Shown here piece after piece: positions 57,029 through 64,000 of a stretch of 64,000 nucleotides of DNA (its first letter is position 1; each line of letters begins with the position of its first letter). The position numbers were made by a program, and so were the translations under genes. The stretch covers positions 1-64,000 of the forward strand of contig NZ_BDBR01000016.1 in assembly GCF_001613085.1 (NCBI RefSeq). The letters are read 5' to 3'. The notes beneath the pieces are model-generated. The model worked only from the letters and a program-made list of their open reading frames with translations, was not told where the DNA came from and searched no databases. Source of the stretch: Nocardia salmonicida NBRC 13393. Lineage in GTDB: Bacteria; Actinomycetota; Actinomycetes; Mycobacteriales; Mycobacteriaceae.

Positions 57029-59284
57029 CTACACCGACGCCGAGTCGAGCTGCTTCGGCGTGTCGTGCGTGCTGTCCTCGGCCTCATGGAGCCCGAACTT
57101 GTTGTGCAGCACCACGAGCGGCTTCGGCGACCACCAGTTCCAGGTGCCCATCATCCGCATGAGCGCGGGGGCGAGCAGGCCGCGGATCACCGTCGCGTCG
57201 CTGATCACCGCGAGCGCGCAGCCGAGGCCGAACAGTTTCATCATCGACACACCCGAGCTGGCGACGCCGAGGAACACGATGCTCATCAGTACCGCGGCGG
57301 CGGTGAAGATGCGCCCGGTGCGGGCCACGCCCATCGCGACGGCCTCGGTATTGCCCTCGGTGGTCTTCGGCCCGGCCAGCCATTCCTCGCGAATCCGCGA
57401 CAGCAGGAAGACCTCGTAGTCCATGGACGCGCCGAAGGCCAGGCTGAACATGAGGATGGGCATGGCCAGGTTGAGGGTGCCGGTGGCGGTGAAGCCGAGC
57501 AGCCCCGACAGGTGGCCTTCCTGGAAGATCCACACCATCGCACCGAAGGTCGCCGCCAGCGACAGGATGTTGAGGATCAGCGCCTTCACCGGCAGCACCA
57601 CGCTGCCGGTGAACAGGAACAGCAGCACCAGCGTGGTGAGCGCGATCAGCGCGCCTGCCAGCGGCAGTTTGCCGGTGATCGCGTTGACCGAGTCCTGGTT
57701 CAGCGCGGCCGGGCCGGTGATCAGGGCTTTCGACGGGGCGGGCACGGTGCGCAGGGTGTCGAGCTGGGCGCCGCCCGCGTCGGAGTAGGGGTCGAGCGTG
57801 GTGGCCACCGACAGGTAGGCGCCGTGCTGGGGGTCGGTCATCTCCGGCACGCCCGCCGCCACCCGCAGGCCGTTGCGATACACCGCCGCGCTGCTGAGGA
57901 CGGCCGGTACGTCGGGCACCTTGGACAGGTCGCGGGCGTAGGTCTCGAGTTCGGCTGTGCTGCCACGGAATTCGGGCAGCACGATGGTCGCGCTCGACGC
58001 GAGATCGGCATCGAATTCGGTGCGAAGGATGTCGCCCACCTCACGACTGGCGACCTCGGTGGGCAGCGACCGGTCGTCGGGATAGCCGAACTGGACACCG
58101 AGGAACGGCGAGCCGAGCAGCAGCAGGAACGCGGTGGTGGCCAGCGCGATCGACATCGGCCGCTTCATCACGCCGACGACCAGGCCATACCAAAACGTCT
58201 GACGCGGCGCCTTCTCCGTGCCCGGAGCCAGCCGGAACAGTCGGCGCATCGGTGCGCGCAGGTCGCCCGCGTCGATGCGATCGCCGACCAGGATGAGCAG
58301 GGCGGGCAGCACGATCACCGCGGCCGCCGCCGCGGCCGCGACCACGGCGATGCCCGCGTAGGCGAAGGACTTGAAGAAGTACTGCGGGAACACCAGCAGC
58401 GCCGACAGCGACAGTGCGACGACCAGCGCCGAGTACACGACCGTGCGACCGGCGGTCTGGATCGCGCGGGTCACCGCCGCGGTCGGAGTAGCGCCCCCGG
58501 TCAATTCCTCGCGATACCGGCTGACGATGAACAGGCTGTAGTCGATCGCCAACGCGAGTCCGAGTGCGGTGGTCATGTTCAGCGCGAAGATCGACACGTC
58601 GGTGAGGGCGGTCAGCACGCGCAGAATGCCCAGCGAGGCCGCGATGGCGAACAGCCCGATCGCCACCGGCAGCGCGGCGGCCATGAGGCTGCCGAACACC
58701 AGTGCCAGCAGCAGACCGGTGATCGGGATCGCGATCGCCTCGGCGATGATCAGATCCTTGCTGATCTGGGTGTTGATATCGGCGAAGGAGGCGGCGAGCC
58801 CACCGGCCTTGATCGTGACCGGACCGCTGTCGACCTGGAGTTCTTCGGTCAGCTTCGCGGCCCGAATGGGCAGTTCGGCGTCGTCGCCCTCGATGCTCGC
58901 CAGGATCAGCGCGTGGTTGTGATCTTTGCTGAGCATGGCCTGTTTGAGATCGGGGCGCGCGGTCCAATACGACTGCACCCCGCTCACCTCGGGGTGGGTG
59001 CGCAGTACGGCGATCACATGGTCGGCGGCCTCGCGCGCGGCGGCGGAGTTCGCGACGTCCTCGGTGGAGATGTCGAGGACGTAGTTGGGCTCGCTACCGG
59101 GGAAGTGCTCGCTCAGGTATTGACTGGCCTGCACGGAATCGAGATCGGCGGTGACGAACCCGCCCGATTTCATGTGCGAGTGCACCGTGGCGCCGATCGC
59201 GCCACACAACACCATCAGTAACACTGCGACCGCGACCACCAACCGTGGTCGGGCAACGGCGGTGCGGGCGATTCTCGTCAACAT
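57029..59284 (-). CDS. MMPL-family RND transporter
   Basis: 751 residues in two homologous halves. Each has a membrane helix, a large extracytoplasmic domain and five further helices. Proton-relay motifs GLALAIDYSLFIVSRYREE and AFGASMDYEVFLLSRIREEW carry the paired Asp-Tyr residues of MmpL proteins. MmpLs export lipids or siderophores across the inner membrane in mycolate-producing bacteria. ATG 59284 begins MLTRIARTAVARPRLVVAV; the GTG at 59323 is less likely. No mmpS or lipid-biosynthesis gene adjoins. The upstream 135 bp contains an imperfect palindrome near 59300-59317. Confidence 0.93.
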   Translation of the reverse strand: MLTRIARTAVARPRLVVAVAVLLMVLCGAIGATVHSHMKSGGFVTADLDSVQASQYLSEHFPGSEPNYVLDISTEDVANSAAAREAADHVIAVLRTHPEVSGVQSYWTARPDLKQAMLSKDHNHALILASIEGDDAELPIRAAKLTEELQVDSGPVTIKAGGLAASFADINTQISKDLIIAEAIAIPITGLLLALVFGSLMAAALPVAIGLFAIAASLGILRVLTALTDVSIFALNMTTALGLALAIDYSLFIVSRYREELTGGATPTAAVTRAIQTAGRTVVYSALVVALSLSALLVFPQYFFKSFAYAGIAVVAAAAAAAVIVLPALLILVGDRIDAGDLRAPMRRLFRLAPGTEKAPRQTFWYGLVVGVMKRPMSIALATTAFLLLLGSPFLGVQFGYPDDRSLPTEVASREVGDILRTEFDADLASSATIVLPEFRGSTAELETYARDLSKVPDVPAVLSSAAVYRNGLRVAAGVPEMTDPQHGAYLSVATTLDPYSDAGGAQLDTLRTVPAPSKALITGPAALNQDSVNAITGKLPLAGALIALTTLVLLFLFTGSVVLPVKALILNILSLAATFGAMVWIFQEGHLSGLLGFTATGTLNLAMPILMFSLAFGASMDYEVFLLSRIREEWLAGPKTTEGNTEAVAMGVARTGRIFTAAAVLMSIVFLGVASSGVSMMKLFGLGCALAVISDATVIRGLLAPALMRMMGTWNWWSPKPLVVLHNKFGLHEAEDSTHDTPKQLDSASV

Positions 59285-59420
59285 CGTCGGGTGCCCTCTG
59301 TTCGGAAACGTTCGAACCGTCACCGTATCCCCGATCGATTCCGTCCGATACCGCCTCGGGGTGGAGGTGTGTCAAGTATCATCTCCGCCCCAGGGTGGAC
59401 GCGCGACAGATCCGCTGGGG

Positions 59421-60599
59421 CTAGCCGGACGTGCGCAGGATTCGGCCACCGACTTCGCCGAGGCCGATTCGCCGCCCCTCGGTGCCCGGCGCGGTGGCGG
59501 TGATCGTCACCTGGTCACCGTCGGCCAGGAACGTACGTGTCTGATCGTTCACGGTAATGGATTGGGTTCCACCCCAGGACAATTCGATGAAGGACCCGCG
59601 TTGCGACGGCTCCGGTCCGGAAATCGTGCCGGAGGCGTAGAGGTCACCGGGGCGGATCGAGGCGCCGTTGGCGGTGAGATGGGCCAGCATCTGAGCGGGG
59701 GACCAGTACATGCGCGAATAGGGCGGGCGCGCCACGACTTCGCCGTTCCAGGCGACCGTGAGATCGATATCGAGGCCGTGGTCGTCGGCGCCGCGCAGGT
59801 ACGGCAGCGGCTCGGGATCCTGTGCGGGGAGCGGCACCCGTGCCCGCGTCAGCGCGGAAAGGGGGGTGATCCAGGCCGACATCGAGGTGCTGAACGACTT
59901 GCCGAGGAACGGGCCGAGCGGCTGGTACTCCCAGGCCTGGATATCGCGGGCCGACCAGTCGTTGACCAGGGCGACGCCGAAGACGTGCTCGGTGAACTCG
60001 TCGACGGTGACCGGTGTGCCGAGCGTGGAGCCGGTACCGACGACGAAGCCCAATTCGGCCTCGATATCCAGGCGCTCGGACGGTCCGAAATCAGGTGTGC
60101 CGGAAGCTGCGCGGCGCTGGCCGCGCGGCCTGATGACGGGTGTATCCGAGACGACGACGGTGCCCGCCCTGCCGTGGTAGCCCACCGGTAGGTGACGCCA
60201 ATTCGGCAGCAGCGGTTCACTGTCCGGGCGGAAGAGCCTGCCGAGGTTGGTGGCGTGGTCGATGCTGGCGTAGAAGTCGACGTAATCGCCGATCCGCACC
60301 GGCAACGCCATCCGTACCGAGGACACAGCATGGACCGCATCCACCGGCAGCGCGGTGTCGGCGAGTTCGCGCAGCCTGTCGCGGACTTCGCGCCACCGGT
60401 GATGACCCTGTGCGAGAAAGGCATTCATGTCCGGACGCGCGAACACCGAATCGTCCAGCAGCGCGGCCAGATCGAGCACAGCATCGCCCAATCGGGCCCC
60501 GACCCGGAATTCGCCGCCAGGCGGTGCGAAAACGCCGTAGGGCATGTTCTCCGCCCCGAACAGGGAATCGTCGGTGACCTCCACGCGCAGCAGGCTCAT
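59421..60599 (-). CDS. fahA: Fumarylacetoacetase
   Basis: 392 residues. The N-terminal SH3-like domain (1-115) includes ENMPYGVFAPPGGEFRVGAR. The C-terminal hydrolase has the Ca-binding residues in DFYASIDHATNLGRLFRP, LDIEAELGFVVGTGS, VFGVALVNDWSARDIQAWEY and GPFLGKSFSTSMSAWI. It splits fumarylacetoacetate to fumarate and acetoacetate, the last step of tyrosine catabolism. The ATG at 60599 overlaps the hmgA stop (ATGA). Maleylacetoacetate isomerase is not in the window, so it is encoded elsewhere or replaced by a glutathione-independent (mycothiol) route. Confidence 0.94.
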   Translation of the reverse strand: MSLLRVEVTDDSLFGAENMPYGVFAPPGGEFRVGARLGDAVLDLAALLDDSVFARPDMNAFLAQGHHRWREVRDRLRELADTALPVDAVHAVSSVRMALPVRIGDYVDFYASIDHATNLGRLFRPDSEPLLPNWRHLPVGYHGRAGTVVVSDTPVIRPRGQRRAASGTPDFGPSERLDIEAELGFVVGTGSTLGTPVTVDEFTEHVFGVALVNDWSARDIQAWEYQPLGPFLGKSFSTSMSAWITPLSALTRARVPLPAQDPEPLPYLRGADDHGLDIDLTVAWNGEVVARPPYSRMYWSPAQMLAHLTANGASIRPGDLYASGTISGPEPSQRGSFIELSWGGTQSITVNDQTRTFLADGDQVTITATAPGTEGRRIGLGEVGGRILRTSG

Positions 60600-61798
60600 C
60601 CGAGCCCCGGCCCACGACCCGACCAGGTCCACGCGTACGCCGGATCTTCGCAGGCCAGTGCGCCCTCGCCGAGTTGCAGCGGCCGGAACGTATCCACCAT
60701 CACCGCCAGTTCGTCGAAGAACTCCGCCCCGATGCTGCGTTCATAGGCGCCGGGTTGTGGGCCGTGCGCATAGCCGCCCGGATGCACCGACACCGAACCC
60801 TGGGTGATGCCGGAACCCTTGCGCGCCTCGTAGTTTCCGCCGCAGTAGAACATGATCTCGTCGGAATCCACATTCGAGTGGTAATACGGCACCGGAATCG
60901 ACAGTGGGTGATAGTCGACTTTGCGCGGTACGAAATTGCAGATGACGAAATTGGTGGCTTCGAAGGCCTGATGCACCGGCGGCGGCTGATGTACGCGGCC
61001 GGTCAGCGGTTCGAAATCGGCGATATTGAAGGTGTACGGATACAGGCAGCCATCCCAGCCCACGACATCGAACGGATGCCTCGCGTAGGTCATCCTGGTG
61101 CCGATCACCTCGTTGCCCGCACGATGTTTGACCAGCACCTCCACGTCGGTGTCGCCGACGAGCAGCAATTCGAGTGGTCCGTGCAGGTCCCGCTCGCAAT
61201 ACGGCGCATTCTCCAGCAGCTGGCCGAATTTCGAGAGATAGCGTTTGGGCGGGGTGATGTGGCTCGACGCCTCGATCACATACGCGCGCAACGGTTCCTC
61301 GCCCATCGGCAGCCAGCGATGGGTGGTCGACCGCGGCATGAGTACCTGATCGCCCTGGTGTACCGGCAGGATTCCGAACACGCTCTCCACCACGGCCGCA
61401 CCGGATTCCACGTATACCAGCTCGTCGCCGATGGCATTGCGGTACAGCGGTGAGGCGCCCTTGGCGACCACGTACGAGATCCGTACATCGGCATTGGCCA
61501 GCAGCAACCTACGTCCGGTCACCGGGTCGACCATCGTGGCCGTGTCGCCGGGAAACAGCAGTGGTAGCCGCAGATGTCGGTGGTGCAGTGGATGATTCGG
61601 CGTCAAAGTCTGGTCGGGCAGTTCCCAGACGGTCGCGTCGACGATGGCGGGCGGTAGACCACGGTGATACAGCAGCGAGGAGTCCCCGGAGAACCCCTCC
61701 TCGCCCATCAGCTCTTCGTAGTAGAGGTTGCCGCGCTCATCCCGATGCTGCGTATGCCGCTTCGGCGGCACCGTTCCGACCCGACGATAAAACGACAT
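60596..61798 (-). CDS. hmgA: Homogentisate 1,2-dioxygenase
   Basis: 400 residues of cupin fold. The C-terminal iron site is formed by YYHSNVDSDEIMFYCGGNYE (His/Glu ligands) and VSVHPGGYAHGPQPGAYE (second His). PFDVVGWDGCLYPYTFNIAD is a signature segment. It opens homogentisate to maleylacetoacetate in tyrosine/phenylalanine degradation. The ATG at 61798 has GGGAGG 7 bp upstream; a GTG three codons earlier overlaps that site. It forms an operon with fahA by a 4-bp overlap and has a candidate inverted-repeat operator in its leader. Confidence 0.95.
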   Translation of the reverse strand: MSFYRRVGTVPPKRHTQHRDERGNLYYEELMGEEGFSGDSSLLYHRGLPPAIVDATVWELPDQTLTPNHPLHHRHLRLPLLFPGDTATMVDPVTGRRLLLANADVRISYVVAKGASPLYRNAIGDELVYVESGAAVVESVFGILPVHQGDQVLMPRSTTHRWLPMGEEPLRAYVIEASSHITPPKRYLSKFGQLLENAPYCERDLHGPLELLLVGDTDVEVLVKHRAGNEVIGTRMTYARHPFDVVGWDGCLYPYTFNIADFEPLTGRVHQPPPVHQAFEATNFVICNFVPRKVDYHPLSIPVPYYHSNVDSDEIMFYCGGNYEARKGSGITQGSVSVHPGGYAHGPQPGAYERSIGAEFFDELAVMVDTFRPLQLGEGALACEDPAYAWTWSGRGPGLG

Positions 61799-61814
61799 GA
61801 GGCGCACCTCCCGC

Positions 61815-61848
61815 TACGTTGCAGGCTGAAACTTCCACCTCCAACGTA
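61815..61848 (-). promoter_or_regulatory. Inverted repeat upstream of hmgA
   Basis: TACGTTG (61815-61821) and CAACGTA (61842-61848) form a 7-bp perfect inverted repeat with a 20-bp spacer, 17 bp upstream of hmgA. It is a plausible regulator site for the homogentisate operon, but short, so chance is not excluded. Confidence 0.4.
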
Positions 61849-61871
61849 ACCGAGAACGCGCGGCAGTTCCG

Positions 61872-62681
61872 TCAGAATTCGGCGATGACGGGTGCGTGGT
61901 CGCTGGCGCCCTTTCCCTTACGTTCCTCGCGGTCCACCGACGCGTCCTTGATCCGGTCGGCGAGGGCGGGGGAGGCGAGGATGAAATCGATGCGCATGCC
62001 CTCCTTGCGGGGGAAACGCAGCTGGGTGTAGTCCCAATAGGTGTAGACGCCGGGGCCGGGGGCGAACGGGCGCATCACATCGCGGAATCCGAGATCGAGC
62101 ATGGACTGGAACGCCTCGCGCTCGGGGGCGGAGGTATGGGTCTTGCCCACGAACAGCTCCGGCGCCCAGACATCGTCGTCGGTGGGGGCGATATTCCAGT
62201 CGCCGACCAGCGCGATCTCGGCCTGTGGGTTCTCGGCCAGCCAACCCGCCGCCTTGGCGTGCAGGGTCGAGAGCCAGTTCAGCTTGTAGGTGTAGTGCGG
62301 GTCGGCGAGCGTGCGGCCGTTGGGGACGTAGAGACTCCACACCCGCACCTCGCCGCAGGTCGCACCGAGCGCGCGCGCCTCGACCACCGGCGATTCGATC
62401 AGCGAATCGCCGGCGTCCTTGTCGAAGCCGGGCTGATCGGGGAAGGCGAGCTCGACATCGGTGAGCCCGACCCGCGACACGATCGCGACCCCGTTCCACT
62501 GATTGAGGCCCACGTGCGCCACTTCGTACCCCGCGGCCTCGAACTGCTCGAAGGGGAACTGATCGTCACGGCACTTGGTCTCCTGCAACGCCAGCACGTC
62601 GATGTCGTGGCGGTCCAGGAAGGCGATCGCCCGATCGACGCGGGAGCGGATCGAGTTGACGTTCCAAGTGGCGAGACGCAC
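61872..62681 (-). CDS. xthA: Exodeoxyribonuclease III
   Basis: 269 residues of the EEP fold. Motifs: TWNVNSIRSRV (Asn7), LALQETKCRDDQFP (metal Glu34), VWSLYVPNGRTL, ALVGDWNIAPTDDDVW (catalytic Asp-x-Asn) and the closing RIDFILASPAL with ASDHAPVIAEF (catalytic Asp-His). It is an AP endonuclease/3'-phosphodiesterase of base-excision repair. It corresponds to Rv0427c. The GNAT gene (22 bp upstream) and def are on the same strand, matching the order of Rv0427c-Rv0429c. Confidence 0.96.
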   Translation of the reverse strand: MRLATWNVNSIRSRVDRAIAFLDRHDIDVLALQETKCRDDQFPFEQFEAAGYEVAHVGLNQWNGVAIVSRVGLTDVELAFPDQPGFDKDAGDSLIESPVVEARALGATCGEVRVWSLYVPNGRTLADPHYTYKLNWLSTLHAKAAGWLAENPQAEIALVGDWNIAPTDDDVWAPELFVGKTHTSAPEREAFQSMLDLGFRDVMRPFAPGPGVYTYWDYTQLRFPRKEGMRIDFILASPALADRIKDASVDREERKGKGASDHAPVIAEF

Positions 62682-62703
62682 GGAAGTGACGGTCCTTTCG
62701 AGA

Positions 62704-63663
62704 CTAATGACTCTGGGGGGCGGCGTAGCGATAGGCGTGGTGTTCGATGAAGCCGAGTTCGCGGTAGAGCGCGAGCGCGCCGGAGTTTCCCACCTCTACC
62801 TGGACGTAGGCGTGGCTCGCGCCCTGCTCGGCACCCCACCGGATCAGTTCGGCGCACAGCAGCGCGCCGAGTCCGTTGCGGCGGTGCGCGGTCGCTACGG
62901 CCACGCAGGTGAGGCCCACCCAGCGTCGGCCATCGGGGGCGGTGGTCACCGCGCCGCGGCCGATGGCCAGGGGCTCGGGCAGGCCGAGTGAGGCGAAGCC
63001 GAGGGTGCCGTCCAGGACCGAGGTGAGCACGGCCCGGTCCGGTTCGCGCACGGCGGGGTCGAGGGGGATCTCGCCGCGGTAGCGGTGTGTCCGAAGCCAA
63101 CCGTCCTCGGGCTCGTCGGTGATCCGGACCATCGACGGGCCTTGCGGCAGGACGAAATTCGCGATGTCGAGACCGAGTACCACGGTCTCGCTCCAGGTGT
63201 TCCAGGTCGGCGGGACAGGGGCGAGCCGGTCGGGCAGCTGCAGCAGCAGCGGCAATCCCTGACTCGTGTACCAGTCCGCGATCTTGTGCATGGTGTCGAT
63301 CGACAGCACCGCGGGCACACCCGACTCACCCAGCGGGACAGCCGAATTCGCACGTCCGGTGTAGCCGTTACCCGCCCGCACCAGCCAGCCGTCGATCCAC
63401 AGATGAGCGCTGCCCGGCCAGGCCATGGCCGCCGCGGTCTCCAGCGACCGGATCTCCTTGGTGCGAATAGGCCGGGGCCCCAGTGCCTTCAACGCGACTA
63501 CGCGATCGGCGGACACCGACACCAGCTCACCGTCGGCGGTGCGCACCGCCGGCGGCTCCAGCGACACCAGTTCGCCGATCACATCTGTGAGCGGTTGGGG
63601 ATAACCCGCGGGCAGCTGGTACCGCATCACCACCCGCCGCCCGAGGGGAATGTCAGTCGTCAT
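62704..63663 (-). CDS. GNAT-family acetyltransferase (Rv0428c-like)
   Basis: 319 residues. The N-terminal domain (about 1-110, RRVVMRYQLPAGYPQPLTDV and RTADGELVSVSADRVVALKA) is a small beta-rich region seen in this family. The GNAT core has WVGLTCVAVATAHRRNGLGA (acetyl-CoA-binding RRxGxG/A) and the C-terminal LYRELGFIEHHAYRYAAP. Also seen is ALGPRPIRTKEIRSLETAAA. The acceptor is unknown. It overlaps def by 11 bp and lies between def and xthA exactly as in M. tuberculosis. Confidence 0.9.
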   Translation of the reverse strand: MTTDIPLGRRVVMRYQLPAGYPQPLTDVIGELVSLEPPAVRTADGELVSVSADRVVALKALGPRPIRTKEIRSLETAAAMAWPGSAHLWIDGWLVRAGNGYTGRANSAVPLGESGVPAVLSIDTMHKIADWYTSQGLPLLLQLPDRLAPVPPTWNTWSETVVLGLDIANFVLPQGPSMVRITDEPEDGWLRTHRYRGEIPLDPAVREPDRAVLTSVLDGTLGFASLGLPEPLAIGRGAVTTAPDGRRWVGLTCVAVATAHRRNGLGALLCAELIRWGAEQGASHAYVQVEVGNSGALALYRELGFIEHHAYRYAAPQSH

Positions 63664-64000
63664 GACCGAACGGATCAGGAACGGTTCCCGGGATCCAGCT
63701 CAGACCCGGTGTGCCCCAGCCGTTTCGCTTGATCGCTTTCTTGGCGGCGCGGGCATTGCGGCCGATCAGCACGTCGACGTAGAGGAAACCGTCGAGGTGA
63801 CCCACCTCGTGCTGCAGCATGCGCGCGAAGAAGCCGGTGCCCTCCAGCTCGACGGGTTCGCCGTTCTCATCGGTTCCGGTGACCTTCGCCCAGTCCGCGC
63901 GACCGGTCGGGAACTGCTCGCCGGGTACCGACAGGCAGCCTTCCTCGTCGTCATCGGGGTCGGGCATGGTCTCGGGGATCGCCGAGGTCTCCAGCACCGG
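63653..64000 (-). CDS. def: Peptide deformylase, C-terminal part
   Basis: 115 codons plus stop of the C-terminal two thirds; the N-terminus is beyond the right edge. Motif 2 is EGCLSVPGEQFP (metal Cys) and motif 3 QHEVGHLDG carries the His-Glu-x-x-His metal/catalytic residues. It removes the formyl group from nascent protein N-termini. It has the long acidic insertion PDPDDDEEG before motif 2, as in the actinobacterial form with a C-terminal extension (WGTPGLSWIPGTVPDPF). It is the promoter-proximal gene of the def-GNAT-xthA group. Confidence 0.95.
   Translation of the reverse strand, partial: PVLETSAIPETMPDPDDDEEGCLSVPGEQFPTGRADWAKVTGTDENGEPVELEGTGFFARMLQHEVGHLDGFLYVDVLIGRNARAAKKAIKRNGWGTPGLSWIPGTVPDPFGHDD

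Noticed and set aside
56954..59221. A 755-codon plus-strand frame opposite the MMPL gene
   Set aside because: The minus-strand frame has clear MmpL motifs and helices; this one is Gln/His/Arg-rich noise.

Overview
The window is high-GC actinobacterial DNA, most likely from Nocardia or a close mycolate-producing relative. Gene order follows the Mycobacterium tuberculosis Rv0407-Rv0429c segment: fgd ... pta-ackA, pknG-glnH-glnX, mutT3, thiE | thiO-thiS-thiG ... thiD ... thiC ... xthA-GNAT-def. In this genome, blocks of accessory genes are inserted between those landmarks. Genes are dense and often overlap by 4 bp (ATGA/GTGA). I see no tRNA, rRNA, CRISPR array, insertion sequence or phage gene, and no gene-free stretch longer than 300 bp.

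Layout. 1-0.4 kb: 5' end of a ferredoxin reductase gene behind an IdeR-type iron box. 0.4-2.7 kb: a membrane-anchored protein, then a SAM-IV riboswitch controlling rhodanese-metZ. 2.7-10.6 kb: GRAM-like protein, F420-dependent glucose-6-phosphate dehydrogenase, HAD phosphatase, an LLM monooxygenase/flavin reductase pair, YceI, a DJ-1/MarR operon with tandem operators, an OB-fold protein plus flotillin, and an F420-type nitroreductase. 10.7-19.1 kb: pta-ackA, then the amino-acid-sensing pknG-glnH-glnX operon. 19.3-22.8 kb: mutT3 and the thiazole half of thiamine synthesis. 22.9-26.2 kb: ABC exporter, class III nucleotide cyclase, small membrane proteins. 26.2-35.4 kb: a seven-gene AtuA / acyl-CoA dehydrogenase / biotin carboxylase operon ending in its TetR gene. 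35.4-42 kb: VapBC, NAD(P)-binding protein, a GT39/GT2-GtrA membrane glycosyltransferase pair, methyltransferase and TetR. 42.2-44.2 kb: thiD and a Zur-controlled COG0523 GTPase. 44.3-54.3 kb: epoxide hydrolase/TetR, VOC protein, SsuABC-like importer, KasA/B-like synthase/TetR, MFS exporter, AHSA1/ArsR/SRPBCC. 54.3-64 kb: thioesterase, TPP-riboswitch thiC, MMPL transporter, homogentisate catabolism (hmgA-fahA), xthA, GNAT and the 3' part of def.

Themes. Thiamine synthesis is spread over three loci, and only thiC has a TPP riboswitch. Cofactor F420 is used or implied by Fgd and a DDN-type reductase. The window is rich in local regulation: I can read palindromic operators beside a MarR, an ArsR and at least three TetR genes, plus metal boxes for iron and zinc. 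These regulator/operator modules are the most testable new observations. I did not find a convincing wholly new defence or mobile system.
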